From: Triparma columacea
Lineage: Eukaryota > Sar > Bolidophyceae > Parmales > Triparmaceae
Direction of reading: 5' to 3'
Length of the DNA stretch: 23,759 nucleotides
NCBI GenBank assembly: GCA_030267965.1
Contig: BRYA01000261.1
Coordinates: forward strand, 56,611-80,369
Within the stretch, counting starts at the first letter, position 1; each line of letters opens with the position of its first letter. The position numbers and the translations under genes are program-made. A model generated the notes under the pieces. It had not been told where the DNA came from and searched no databases. It was given only the letters and a program-made list of their open reading frames with translations. Below are positions 1 to 9,900 of this stretch, piece after piece.

Positions 1-50
1 CCCCCCCCCCCCCAACCCCCCCCCCAACCCCCCCCCCCCAGCCAACTCAC
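1..50 (-). other. Intron donor with long G tracts (C tracts on + strand)
   Basis: On the coding (minus) strand the donor GTGAGT is followed almost at once by G runs of 10-14 separated by TT. The acceptor is outside the window. Confidence 0.6.
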
Positions 51-1557
51 CTCCTCGTAAGAAAGCTTTTTCGACTCCTCTTCAGGAAGTTCCTTCATGA
101 GGGTAGCCCAGTATAGGTCCACCAGGTTCTCCCCGTGCTCCTTATAAAATTCGCTGCTGTACGAGTGGCTCAGCCCCCAGCTCAAGTCGTAGAAGCACGG
201 CGCAATCACGCACTGTGCCCAGTCGTACATTCCCCCCTCGTACTTCTCCCCCTCGTACCCCGGGCACTCGTTGGGACGGAAGTAGACGTTGTCTATGCGG
301 GCGTCGCCGTGGCAGATTGTCATGAAGGGACTGGTGGTACACCATTTGAAGATCTTGGGGAGACCGTTGGGAACGGTGTTGCGGAGAGCCTTGACGGTTT
401 CGGGGGAGGGCTCGTAATTGTTACTCTGGTGGATGTAGAGGCGAAGCGAAACATAGGGAAAAGTTACGGGTTAGTCGAGGAGCGAGGAGCGAAAGGAGAA
501 TCTTTTTCTTGCAGTGCAGGGGCAAAGTGAACGACGTAGGTAACTTTCTTGCCCCTCTCTCCCCCCCCCCCCCAACCCCCCTTCCCCCCTCCCCCCTCAC
601 CTCTTTAAGCATTTTAAATAACGCCTTTGTGTTCATCTTCATCTTCAGTCCAAGTATGGGCGTAACCGGTGACTCAGTGTTCATGAGCACGTCCTTCTTC
701 GGGTGCGTCGCCCCCCAGTGGCTCGCGTGGAACTTGGCCATGCATATCATCTGAGCCCTCGCCTGGTCGATGTCCCCCTCCTTCCCCTGGTCCCCGAGAA
801 CGTCCGTGATACGCTCCATTATCATGAGGGCGTTGTTGGTGCGGGAACAGTAGTCGGCGTATAACATCTTGGGGGTGGGGATGGCGGAGGGAGGACGGGA
901 GTATTTGGTCTCGTGCCGTAGGATGTAGAAGTAGGACAGAACCTCGGACCGGGGGAGATTGACGAGGTCGAGGATGAGGCGTTTTTCAAAGCCCTGGGGG
1001 AGGAATTTTACAATGCAGTCGGAGGGGGGGCTGAGGGGATCGTTAGGGTCCTTGAACTTTACCGTGATCTTACCGAGCTCAGAGTAGAAACCCGCGCTGG
1101 GACCGAACGGCGTGAGGATCGCCTCCACGACCTCGTTGCCCTCTGATAGGACCTCCATCTGTTTGATGACTGCGTTTATCCACTTCAAGTCTTTCAACTT
1201 CTTCTCAAGCTCAGGGTAGTTGCGAGGGACGTCCTCCCCGGTCAGGTCCCCGCGGTTTGAGGACATGCAACTGTCGAGGTGATCATGGGATTGATGAGTT
1301 GTTGCGCAGCCGGGGTGGGACGGGTGGGAGGGGGGGGGTAGAGGGAAGGGGTGGGGATGGGTTAGGTCAGAACGGAAGGACGATGGGATCAATTGGTTCG
1401 GAATACCGCTCTGGTCGGAAGTGAGAGGCTCAGTCGTTTCGTCCACCCCCCCCCCAAAAGCAGGTAACCATGGAAGACAGCTCAAGGGGTTATTTTACCT
1501 GCAATAGAATTTCTGAATCACGTCCAAGACGGGGGGTATCAGGCCAAGATACGACAT
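1..1557 (-). CDS. APH / ecdysteroid-kinase-like (CHK-like) small-molecule phosphotransferase, 3' end off window
   Basis: Partial minus-strand gene. Exons read as 1557-1499, 1270-601 and 425-51; introns 1498-1271 and 600-426 are GT-AG, and a third donor (GTGAGT) starts at 50, so the C-terminus lies beyond the left edge. The joined frame is open for 368 codons and phases agree at both junctions. The diagnostic site is in exon 3: HGDARIDN at about residue 282 (the HGDxxxxN catalytic loop of aminoglycoside-phosphotransferase-fold kinases), followed by MYDWAQ and P-CFYDLSWGL, which match the metal-binding DWQ...P..DL segment. The N-lobe has SELGKITVKF and a CIVKFLP strand that could hold the ATP lysine. 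Such enzymes phosphorylate a small hydroxylated substrate; the substrate here cannot be told. The start at 1557 gives a 19-residue first exon; an alternative is the Met at 1266 within exon 2. A four-helix or Ser/Thr protein kinase is excluded by the motif order. Confidence 0.75.
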
Positions 1558-1893
1558 CTCAGTGTCGGAGGGGGCAGGAAGCGGGGTCGAAGGGGAGCGA
1601 GGAAGGGTTAAAGGGGAAGGGTTATTATTTGGGTCAACTGATGGGGATGGGAAATCACGAGAAGACATCAAAAATGGGGGGAAAAAAAGGCGTATGTACC
1701 GGTAGTATTGACTCAAACTTGGTTTGTCTATTACTAAGACATTCACCAACCAAGGTTTTCGACGTTTTCAGTCTGGAGGAGACGCCTACGACTACTGTGT
1801 GTAGTTTTTGGTGTATGTGTTGGTGTTGTGGTGGGGGTGGGGTGGGTGGTAGCGGGTTGACGGTGTTTCCGAATCCCCCATGTCCTCCCCGCT
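1558..1893. other. Intergenic: 3' flank of the reductase fusion gene and 5' flank of the phosphotransferase gene
   Basis: Both neighbours are on the minus strand, so these 336 bp must hold the terminator side of one and the promoter of the other. I see no clear TATA element, RNA gene or protein motif. Open frames here are proline-rich and carry no recognisable domain. Confidence 0.5.
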
Positions 1894-4522
1894 TTAGTAG
1901 ACCTCGACGTGCCACTGCTTGTTCTTCTTGAGGCCTCCGAGCCACTCGTCGTAGTCGATGCCCTGCGGAGGGGAGCGGGGTGGTGAGGTTGGGGCAGGGG
2001 TGAGGTGATTGTTGTTTGGGGGATGCGGGGATCGCGGCTCCTCTTTTATCATAATAGAGCAATCAGCGAAAATATCTAAATCCCCCCCCCCCAGCCCCTC
2101 TCACCTTTCCTTCACAGACCCCCTTAAGCATGTCCTGGATTCCGGGCATCATGCCCTTGAGGCCGCAGAAGTAGATGTGCGCGCCCCCGTCGAGCTTGTT
2201 GAAGACCTCGTCGGCGTACTCCTCGACCTTGTCCTGGATGTACATCTTCCCTCCCTTCTTGTTCTCCATCTCACGGGAGAGAGCGTAGTCGAGGCGGAGG
2301 GTGCCGCCGGAGGGGGTGGGGTTGGCCTTGGCCTCCTGCCACTCGTCGTCGTAGAGGAGGGCGTCGGAGTTGGCGACGCCGAGGAAAAGCCAGGCCTCCC
2401 CGGAGTAGGCCTCGGCGGCGGGGGTCTTCTCGTTGAAAAGGCGGCGGATGAAGCCCCTGTAAGGGGCGATTCCGGTGCCGGTGGCCACCATGATGAGGTC
2501 AGTCTTGGGATCCTCCTCGGGCATGAGCATGACCTTCCCGCTGGGGCCGGTCATGGCGATCTCGTCACCAGGCGTAGTGTCGCAGAGGAAGTTGGAGCAG
2601 ATTCCCTTCTTAGCGGGATCATCAGCCTTGAGCTCGGGGCACCAGTAGGTGGCGCGGCGGACGCAGAGGGACGCGGTGTTTCCGGTCATGTCATCACCGT
2701 AACGGGACGAGGCGATGGAGTAGAGGCGGACGGCGTTGGGCTTTCCGGGCTTCTTGGGGTTCTCTCCAGGGGGGATGACTCCGTACGACTGGCCCTCCCA
2801 GTAGGGCATCTTGTTCTGGTGATCGATGATGATGTGGCAGGTCTATGGGGGGGGGGAATGGGGGGGGGTGGGGGGGGGGGGTGAGGGGATTTGGGAAAAT
2901 TGGCGGGGGAAGAATTTTGGTGAGAGTGTTGTTGCTGTTCCTAGCCCTCCTCACCTCTCCTGTAGCCTTAGGTCCAACGATCCTCTTCGTGCTAACGACC
3001 TTCCCCGTGAAGGGAGCCTTGTTCTTGTAAGTGTTGACCGGGACGGTTGACTGGTCCCAGTAAGGCTTGGCCTCAAGGAAGTCCTGCTTCTTCTCTCCCC
3101 CAATCATCTGGGACGCGGCGTAAGCGAGGAGGGCCCCGATGGCGGCGAGCCCCCCCTTCTTACCAGAAAGGGTCAGGGCCGACATGATGGCCCCGGCGGA
3201 CAAAACGCCGGCGAAAATTGCACTGAGGGAGGAGGCCAGGGGCATGCCGAGGACGAAGGCAGCGAGGGCGCCGGTCCAGGCCCCGGTTCCGGGGAGAGGG
3301 ATCCCGACGAAGGCGGCGAGGGCGGCCCACTGATGGCGACGAGCGAGGCGACGAGCGAAGCGAGTTGCCAGAAGCGTTATGTGATGAGTTGAGAAGCGTT
3401 ATCCTGAGATCCTCCTACTCTGCTGCGATCCTCCTCCTACTCCGCTGCGATCCTCCTCCCACTCCGCTGCGATCCTCCTCCTCCTCCTCCCCCGCACCCC
3501 TTCGCACTCCTTCCGCAACCCATCCCCGCCCTTTCTTACCTGCTTGTCCTGGGGGGCGTTGATAATGGAGCCTGCCTTGGACTCGGCGCGGTCAAGGAGG
3601 GGCTTGAAGAGCTTCTGGACGGCCTCGGACTTCAGGAGGAACATGAGGGGGATGATGGGAAGCATGTTCCCTGCGACGGCCAGGGGAAACACTGTGGTGA
3701 GGGGCATGTCCATCCACAGCCCCACGGGGATGGCACCGCGAAGCTCCACGATAGGGAGAGCAGAAATGATGGCCAGGACGACCTTGTCAGGGAAACCTGT
3801 GGCGCCGGAGATCTTGCCGGCGATCTTCTGACCGATGTGGAGCTTGACGGGCTCTGCGGCCTTGGCAGCAGCGGCGATGGAGGCCCCGGGGAGGAGGGTG
3901 GATGCGAGGGTTAGGGAAAGGGTTGACTTCACCACTTTTTTGAGGAAGTTGGGGGACGGAGATGATAGGGGGGCGGGGGAGGAGGCGTAAAGGGGGGTGT
4001 TGGAGGAGGACCTGGGGGGGGAGACGGTGGGGGATGGGGAGGAGGGCAGAAGGGTTAGGGAAGGGAAAGTAGGAAAAGGAATGAAAGTGAAAGAAAACGA
4101 AAAGAAGTCGTCTCTCAAAGAAGTGTCGCATAGAGGCCTCTCAAAGAAGTCTCCAAAGAAGTCTCAAAGAAGTCTCAGAGAAATCTCAACCAACGAGGGT
4201 GAGGGTGGGGGGTGGGGAGGTGGGGATATTTTTGGTTTCAACAACTTAATGAGGTAGCATTTGATATATAATACGTATTTATGTATATGTTGTTGTGATT
4301 ATAAGGTTCACGATAAGATATATGAGCTATACGAAGATAATTTGATAATTTTAGGTCAAACCAAACCGTCGGGGTATAATCATCTGTAATTCTTAGCCTC
4401 TGTGTGAGGTTGTACTGTACTTGCCTTGTAGGGTTAACATTGCTAAGCTTAACACTCAATGGTGTTGGACTAAAAGCATTGGTCACGTAGACCAAAGAGA
4501 GTAGTAGAGCAGTAACCCTCAT
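1894..4522 (-). CDS. Plastid-targeted fusion of a small-multidrug-export-type membrane domain with ferredoxin-NADP+ reductase
   Basis: Five exons: 4522-4425, 4011-3540, 3329-2955, 2842-2105, 1962-1894; 583 residues, all phases consistent. Residues 1-16 form a signal peptide ending VTNA before FSPTPL, the Phe-containing cleavage site of ochrophyte plastid import, followed by a Ser/Pro-rich transit-like stretch. Residues ~106-245 match COG2426/PF06695, with [12 protein letters not shown] in exon 2 and [16 protein letters not shown] in exon 3; another hydrophobic segment follows (~250-266). Residues ~284-583 are a complete plant-type [24 protein letters not shown] (FAD, ~354), [25 protein letters not shown] (NADP, ~437), YFCGLKGM and the terminal aromatic WHVEVY. 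FNR moves electrons from photosystem I-reduced ferredoxin to NADP+. The fusion would make it an integral plastid-membrane protein. Exon 3 itself encodes the membrane C-half and the FNR N-terminus without a break, so the fusion does not depend on intron choice. A hydrophobic run ending in an alanine-rich stretch (~75-95) could be a second targeting signal. Confidence 0.88.
3330..3539 (-). other. Intron with 21-22-bp tandem repeat
   Basis: This GT-AG intron lies between the two halves of the membrane domain. At 3415-3485 (+ strand) about three copies of a unit containing CTCCGCTGCGATCCTCCTCC follow one another. Confidence 0.6.
4012..4424 (-). other. Probable GC-AG intron in the leader of the reductase fusion gene
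   Basis: The donor reads AAG|GCAAGT, the usual consensus of GC-AG introns, and the acceptor is preceded by a long C/T tract ending CCCCCCCCAG. Joining gives AG+G, one Arg codon, and links a signal-peptide exon to the membrane-domain exon in frame. A GT donor four bases downstream would break the frame. At 413 bp it is the longest intron in this gene. Confidence 0.7.
4113..4190. repeat. Short tandem repeat, TCTCAAAGAAG-type unit
   Basis: About five imperfect copies of TCTCAAAGAAG (+ strand) lie inside the predicted 413-bp leader intron of the reductase fusion gene. Confidence 0.7.
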
Positions 4523-5203
4523 CTGATTTGGCTGACATGTTGATTGAAGAGTTTTGGGGTGGGGGGAAAAGGATAAATGTGTAGAAAAAAAGAAAAACGT
4601 GAGGGGATAATTGACGAGATTTGACGCTATATATTTGAGGCAGATTTTAGGCTAGATTCGAGGCTAGTTTCGACACTAGATTCAGCGCTAAATTCAACGC
4701 CCAATCCAATAAAATTGTGAACAGTGACACTTTACTATTCCAAAGTACATTTCGTTCGGCACTTCGATGAGGGAAAAGGAAAAGCACGAAATGCACTTAA
4801 TGCACTTAAAACACCAAAGCACTAAAGCACGAAGAGCCGAAAAAGCAGAAAAAAAGAAAAGCCCATTTTCACACCAGATGACGTGGGCTGGAGGAGATCA
4901 AGTCGAGAGTAGAGATGGTATGACATGTCCACACTCAAAAATAATTATAGTGCAAAGAAACACAATATAATTCAAGAAACGCACCCCTCACACAACTATA
5001 CGACACACACAAACTATACGACACAACTATCCGACACTCAATTCGGCAATTAACGTCATAAAAGGAAAATATTGAGATATTTGGGGTGACTTCACGACAC
5101 AAACTTAACTCCCCTCCCTTATCTTTCTTCTTCAACTCTTCTTCCATTCTCCTCTCTCAATCCTTCCTTAATACTCTTCCACAACAACGAAGACGTACCA
5201 AAA
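4523..5203. promoter_or_regulatory. Divergent promoter region between the plastid reductase fusion and the 5204-6103 gene
   Basis: The two flanking genes start away from each other, so this AT-richer 681-bp stretch should hold both promoters. It contains three families of short direct repeats: TTCGAGGCTAG/TTCGACACTAGA-like at ~4620-4700, GCACTTAA/AAAGCACTAAAGCACGAA-like at ~4785-4835, and AACTATACGACACA-like at ~4994-5040. A CTATATAT run sits at ~4626. Their roles are not known. Confidence 0.45.
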
Positions 5204-6103
5204 ATGACCCACTTTCACCGTTCAATTATACCCTTTACTCCCCCATCACCAACGACGACAAAGAGGGGAATGAATGAAGCTCATTCCAGACCCCCCGCTC
5301 TTAGCTGGAGCGACAACTCCAACTCTAGCGACGAGGGTGAGTGGGGCGGTAGAAACGGCGGTGGTAGTAGCGGGGGGGAGGGGGTGCATAATGAGACAGG
5401 AACACGGGGAAGAGGAGGAAGGAAGGAAGGGATGAGCAGATCGAGAATGAGCAGCTGCGATTTGTCAGGGTTTATTCAGGGGGAGGACACTGGGGCTTGT
5501 GGGAAGATGGAGAGGTCAAGCAGCCTTCCCAATCCGCTCAAGGAGTCCCCAGGAACGGGAGATTACGGTTTCTTCGTGGACATACCAGACGATGAGTTGA
5601 CTGGTCGGGGTGTGAAAACATCGGAGGTCCTCGACCTCACGGAGCTCACCCAGTGCAGGACCCGTGTCCTCCCCAAGTACCTAACCGGCCTGTGGGGTTG
5701 GGGTGGTGAGGAGCGTTCTAGGGGTCGGAGGGTGGGGGGACAAGGGAAGGGTAGGGAGGAAAGATTCAGGGCGGTCCCGGCCGAGGTTATCAGGTACGCG
5801 GCGGCGGGGGGGGGGGAGACGGGGAGGAGGGAAATCATTAAAGCAAAGGGACGCTACTCGTGCGGGGGTAAAGGAGGGGGGGAGGGGGAGAGGGGGACGG
5901 GGAGGGGGGGAGGAGACGAGGTGGAATTCAGGGTTAGGATCATGGCGGGGAAGAGCGGGGATGGGGGGGGGGGAGAAGGGGGGGAGATGGACAAAGGGGA
6001 ACCACCGGAGGTTATAGGGAAGATCGGAGCGAGGGTAAACGGAGGGAGGAGGAGGGGGAGGTTCACGGTATTGAATGTTGGAGAGGAGAAGAAGGAGGGA
6101 TGA
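5204..6103 (+). CDS. Hypothetical protein, Ser/Gly/Arg-rich low-complexity
   Basis: A 299-residue open frame read here as one exon. The N-terminal half is Ser/Gly/Asn-rich and likely disordered. A more protein-like core, with GDYGFFVDIP, EVLDLTELTQCRTRVLPKYLTGLWGWGG and later VPAEVIRYA, lies at about residues 118-205. The remainder is rich in Gly, Arg and Glu because the DNA is full of G tracts. I do not recognise a family. GTGAGT at ~5337 and GTGAGG at ~5706 could be donors, so the exon structure may be wrong and part of the Gly/Arg-rich sequence could be intron. The start was chosen as the first Met of the frame. It is transcribed away from the reductase fusion gene and may share its promoter region. 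Confidence 0.45.
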   Translation: MTHFHRSIIPFTPPSPTTTKRGMNEAHSRPPALSWSDNSNSSDEGEWGGRNGGGSSGGEGVHNETGTRGRGGRKEGMSRSRMSSCDLSGFIQGEDTGACGKMERSSSLPNPLKESPGTGDYGFFVDIPDDELTGRGVKTSEVLDLTELTQCRTRVLPKYLTGLWGWGGEERSRGRRVGGQGKGREERFRAVPAEVIRYAAAGGGETGRREIIKAKGRYSCGGKGGGEGERGTGRGGGDEVEFRVRIMAGKSGDGGGGEGGEMDKGEPPEVIGKIGARVNGGRRRGRFTVLNVGEEKKEG

Positions 6104-6643
6104 ATTACATATTGAGGAGGAGAGAGGGGGGGGGGGGCATGACCGCCGGGCACACAACGGGCTTAGGGTCTCACTTTGGGACGTTGTTGGGAATATTTAA
6201 GGGGGAGCAACAAAGGTTTTTTCTTTATTGAGAAAGTGAACGTCGCAATTTTTTAGTTTATAAGCATAACACCATCTGGACCTTAACTCGTTGGCGTAGG
6301 AGGGTGCGGGGTGGGGGAGGCGAGTTCGGTGTAATAGCGGCGGATCGCGGTAGCGGTTGGCGAGCTTCCGGCTGGGGTGTACTGTAGGAAAAACTTAACC
6401 GTAGGGAAGAAGAAGAACCCAAGCACGGCTTCTTTTGAAACAAACAACGAGGGAAGGGGAGGGGGGGATAATGAAGGTAAAAAACTTGTTTGTAACCCGA
6501 AACCCCTCCCTGTTCGGACTTCAACAGTGGTAATTTTTTGGACAAACAAATCATTTTTTCGAGTGATTATTTGGAAATTACGACATTAGTGCTACACAGC
6601 GAATCTCCACCCCCACTCCACACTATCACCATAGTGCGTGACG
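6104..6643. other. Intergenic region without a supported gene
   Basis: Minus-strand frames exist (for example 6549-6283, with an aromatic stretch VLGFFFFPTVKFFLQYTP near its end), but no domain, convincing splice pair or start context supports a gene. The right end (from ~6560) should contain the promoter and leader of the receptor-kinase gene that begins at 6644. Confidence 0.4.
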
Positions 6644-6924
6644 ATGAAAGGGTACATCAGGTATGTATTGTTTGTAACAGGATTTCCAAAGCCGAGGGGG
6701 GGGGGAGTTGCCCATGCAGTTTGGGGGACGCGTTTGTTAGCATGGGAACAACAGGGAGTATAACCGTGTATTACGGATAAGCTGACTAATCATCACTTCG
6801 CTTTTGTGATCTAGATCTGCTAGATTCCTCCCCCTATCCCTCGCCTTCTTCCTCCTATTCATGTTGAGTCTTCTGTGCAACTGCTCACGAGGAATCTCTC
6901 AAAGACAGTGGAAAGACACGGAAG
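6644..6924 (+). other. Receptor start: 17-nt first exon and signal-peptide exon
   Basis: ATG at 6644 followed by the donor ATCAG|GTATGT at 6661. The acceptor CTAG at 6811-6814 (or the one nine bases on, 6820-6823; both keep the frame) joins AG+A into Arg and yields an N-terminus MKGYIR followed by a strong hydrophobic core. A CTGACTAAT branch-like site lies about 30 bases before the acceptor. The internal Met at 6861 would start inside the hydrophobic core and is less good. Confidence 0.55.
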
Positions 6925-9900
6925 GTAAGAAATGCGAGCGTCTGATTTCACGCGCCGCTGCAAACCAGATTCTAACACCATTCAATGTAGACGCTTGCCA
7001 GGGTGATGTGCTTGACGAACATTTCCAAGGCATGTCTGACGTGAAGAACGACCTTCCTCTCTACAGCATCCCCAAAGGCTTGGAGGAGGGGAGGAAGATC
7101 GTTCTCAATGAGGATCAGGCGGAACTCAACGCTGCTGCTGTTCCGGCCAACTACTCCGAGTGTTTGCAGCACAAAATTGAGACTGCAAAGCAAGAGGGTG
7201 GTCGCCTCGCTGTACCCGAGCTTGCAGAGCAATGTGAGGAGGGGAGCATCGGCTTCGACATGAGCAGGGCTTCGATCGCGGTCAGTGTCAACCAAGCGTT
7301 GTTTGAAAGTTGCGTCGTCGACGAGGACGCTTTGCGAGAGAGTGTTTCAAGGCTTGGAATGGTCGGCGGACTACAGGTAGTCTCTGCTTTGCATGGGGAT
7401 ACTACGCTCATTCAAGTGACCCCCCCCTTGCAGCTGATGATCGAGGACGGAAGTTGCGTGGGATTAAGCGTCCACATCAACACTCGCCTCCACAATGTGC
7501 TTGGCAAACACCTTCTTGATCCTCAAGTCAAGAACAACTACTCTCGAAACAAAGGCCCCCGTGAGCTCGAGGAGAAGAGAACGAGCGTCCTCAACAATGC
7601 CGGGCATACGGATGTTGTCAAGGTTATGGCCGCTGAAGTCCCCCGTCGGTCCAGTCTCGGTCGAACCCATCGAGGAGAGGACGGCAGCTCCGAGGTGGAG
7701 ACGACTAACGTCGATGTTAATGAGGGCAAGGCAAATTGTATCGTACGCGAGGAGGCTGACGAGGTTTTGAGAGGTGAGGAGAAGGGAGGGGAGGGGAGGG
7801 GATGAGGAGGGGGGGTGTAACTTTCCTGTGCAAACTTGTCCTTGTCCACGTCTTTTCGTCCACGTTCATCTTCATCTTCGTCCTCATCCACATTCATCTT
7901 CTCACCCTCCCCGCACCCCCCCCTGTAACCTCCTCCCCGCACCCCCCCTCTCCACTCCGGCTAACAAATCTATTCCCTTAGACACCCAACTCTGTGATGT
8001 GTGCAATCAGCATTTTCACGGCATACCTCACGCGGGCCTTCCTCTCAACAGCATCCCCAGTGTTTCGGAGGAGGGGAGGAAGATCGTTCTCAATGAGGAT
8101 CAGGCGGAACTCAACGCTGCTGCTGTTCTGGCCAACTACTCCGAGTGGTTGCAGCACAACATTGAGACTGCAAAGCAAGAGTGTGGGCACCTCGCTGTAC
8201 CCAAGCTTGCAGAGCAATGCGAGGACGGGAGCATCGATTCCGACAAGAGAAGGGCTTTGATCAATGAGTTCAGCGTCGACCAAGCGTTGGTTGAAAGTTG
8301 CGTCGTCGACGAGGACACTTTGCGAGAGAGTGTTCCAAGGCTTGGAGTGGTCGACGGACCACAGCTAGTCTCCGCTTTGCATGGGGATACTTCGCTCATT
8401 CAAGTGACCCCCCCCTTGCAGCGGAGGATCGAGGACGGAAGTTGCGTGGGATTAAGTGCTGAGTACGAAGCGCTGCCAAGCTTTGAGGCGATGGGGTGCC
8501 TTCGCTCGAGCTTTATTGCCTGGTCGCCATGTCCGCAGAAAGGACATGCAGCTCCCGGTGCCGCCGCCAGTGCTGCAGTGGGCAGCATGCATCGAGAAAA
8601 GGTGTCGTGGAAAAGGGCCCGTGGAGGGGACGGACAAGGTGAGTACCGGCAGGGGTAGGGAAGAGGAGATCATTAAGCGCCCTTGAAGATCACCTGATGC
8701 TGCCGTCGAAAAAGCAATTCATTGCTCGTCTAACTCAAAATCCAACTCACTTCCCCTTGCTCATCAGAAACAAATGTCAAGGACGTGGACGTCTTTCGGG
8801 CATTATTGACAAGCGATGCCTACAACAAGCTCTACGTCCTCCAGGCGGGAGGGACGGGCGTGCTCTTGGTTGACGACGAGGGGTTGACACCTCTTGACAA
8901 CAAAAGTGAGAAATGTGTGCAAAATGAGAGCAAGATGAGGGATGAAGTTACACGATATTCCGATGTTGAGGAGCATCATCGCTTGCCACAAGCAATTGAG
9001 CCCCCCTACGTGAGGGGCGGCCTTGAAGCCCAAGGCGGTGCCGTAAGCGCTGCTGAGGGGAGAGCGAGGCGAGATCTTGTTGAAGCAAGGTTGCGGAAAA
9101 GGGCTGGTGGAGGGGACGGGAGAGGTGAGTGCGAGGTGTGGGGGGGGGCGGAGGGAGGTGGGCATTTTGATCGTTTGTGTTACCGCCGGGGTATGCATTT
9201 TGGTAGATTCTAACTTTCGTCAAACTCACTCACTTCACCCTCCAGCGGAGACCTCAGGCAGACCTCAATTTCACCCTGGATTAAACTTCGACACATTCAA
9301 CGGTTGGATGACGGGCGCAAACATTCTGAGTTCCGTACCTCCTCCTGCCGGATGCGTGAGGTATGCCGTGCTACTTTCAAAGGTTAAACTTGGGATGTGC
9401 GAGTTGAAGGACATGCTCATCGGTTCTCGCCTACCCTTCGGTCACAACAATGGTCGCGTCGACGGTCCAGCTGCGGAAGAGAATAATATGCGTGCAATCA
9501 CAATGGTTGGGGATCGTGGAACGGGTACTGCCGCGCCTTCAGAGCTCCACATCGGGATGGAGAGGGAAATTTCAACATCAAGGTGCTGGAACGGTGGAGC
9601 GTCGACACTGCTGACATTGATACCGATAGGAATACATACTAGAGAGTCTGATCGCGCAAACCATTGTCGCGGCGATGATAACTACGACAACACAAAGCAC
9701 AAAAGAGGGCCAGGAGGAGCTCATGTTGAGGGTGCTGGACACACGCATGGGCTTATTGCTACTTCTACCGACGACGACGCTTATCAAGAGGGTGACGAGC
9801 GTAGTAGCGACCACAACATCGGCGTATGTGGTGAAGAGGACAAGACGCCAGTCTTGTTGGGAATAAGCAGCTCCCCTGGTGAGGCACATATTTACGGTTC

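Noticed and set aside
4780..5040. CRISPR-like array in the AT-rich intergenic region
   Set aside because: The repeats are short, imperfect and unevenly spaced, and the genome is eukaryotic.
5681..6157. Proline-rich minus-strand frames opposite the 5204-6103 gene
   Set aside because: Produced by C tracts on the opposite strand; no domain seen.
6283..6549. Possible small minus-strand gene ending VKFFLQYTPAGSS...
   Set aside because: No recognisable family, weak donor and acceptor, and a long proline-rich middle; left as intergenic.
6972..8399. Minus-strand open frames opposite the duplicated receptor exons
   Set aside because: They are open in both copies, but the plus frame alone links to a signal peptide and to in-phase splice sites on both sides. 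The antisense frames have no such context.
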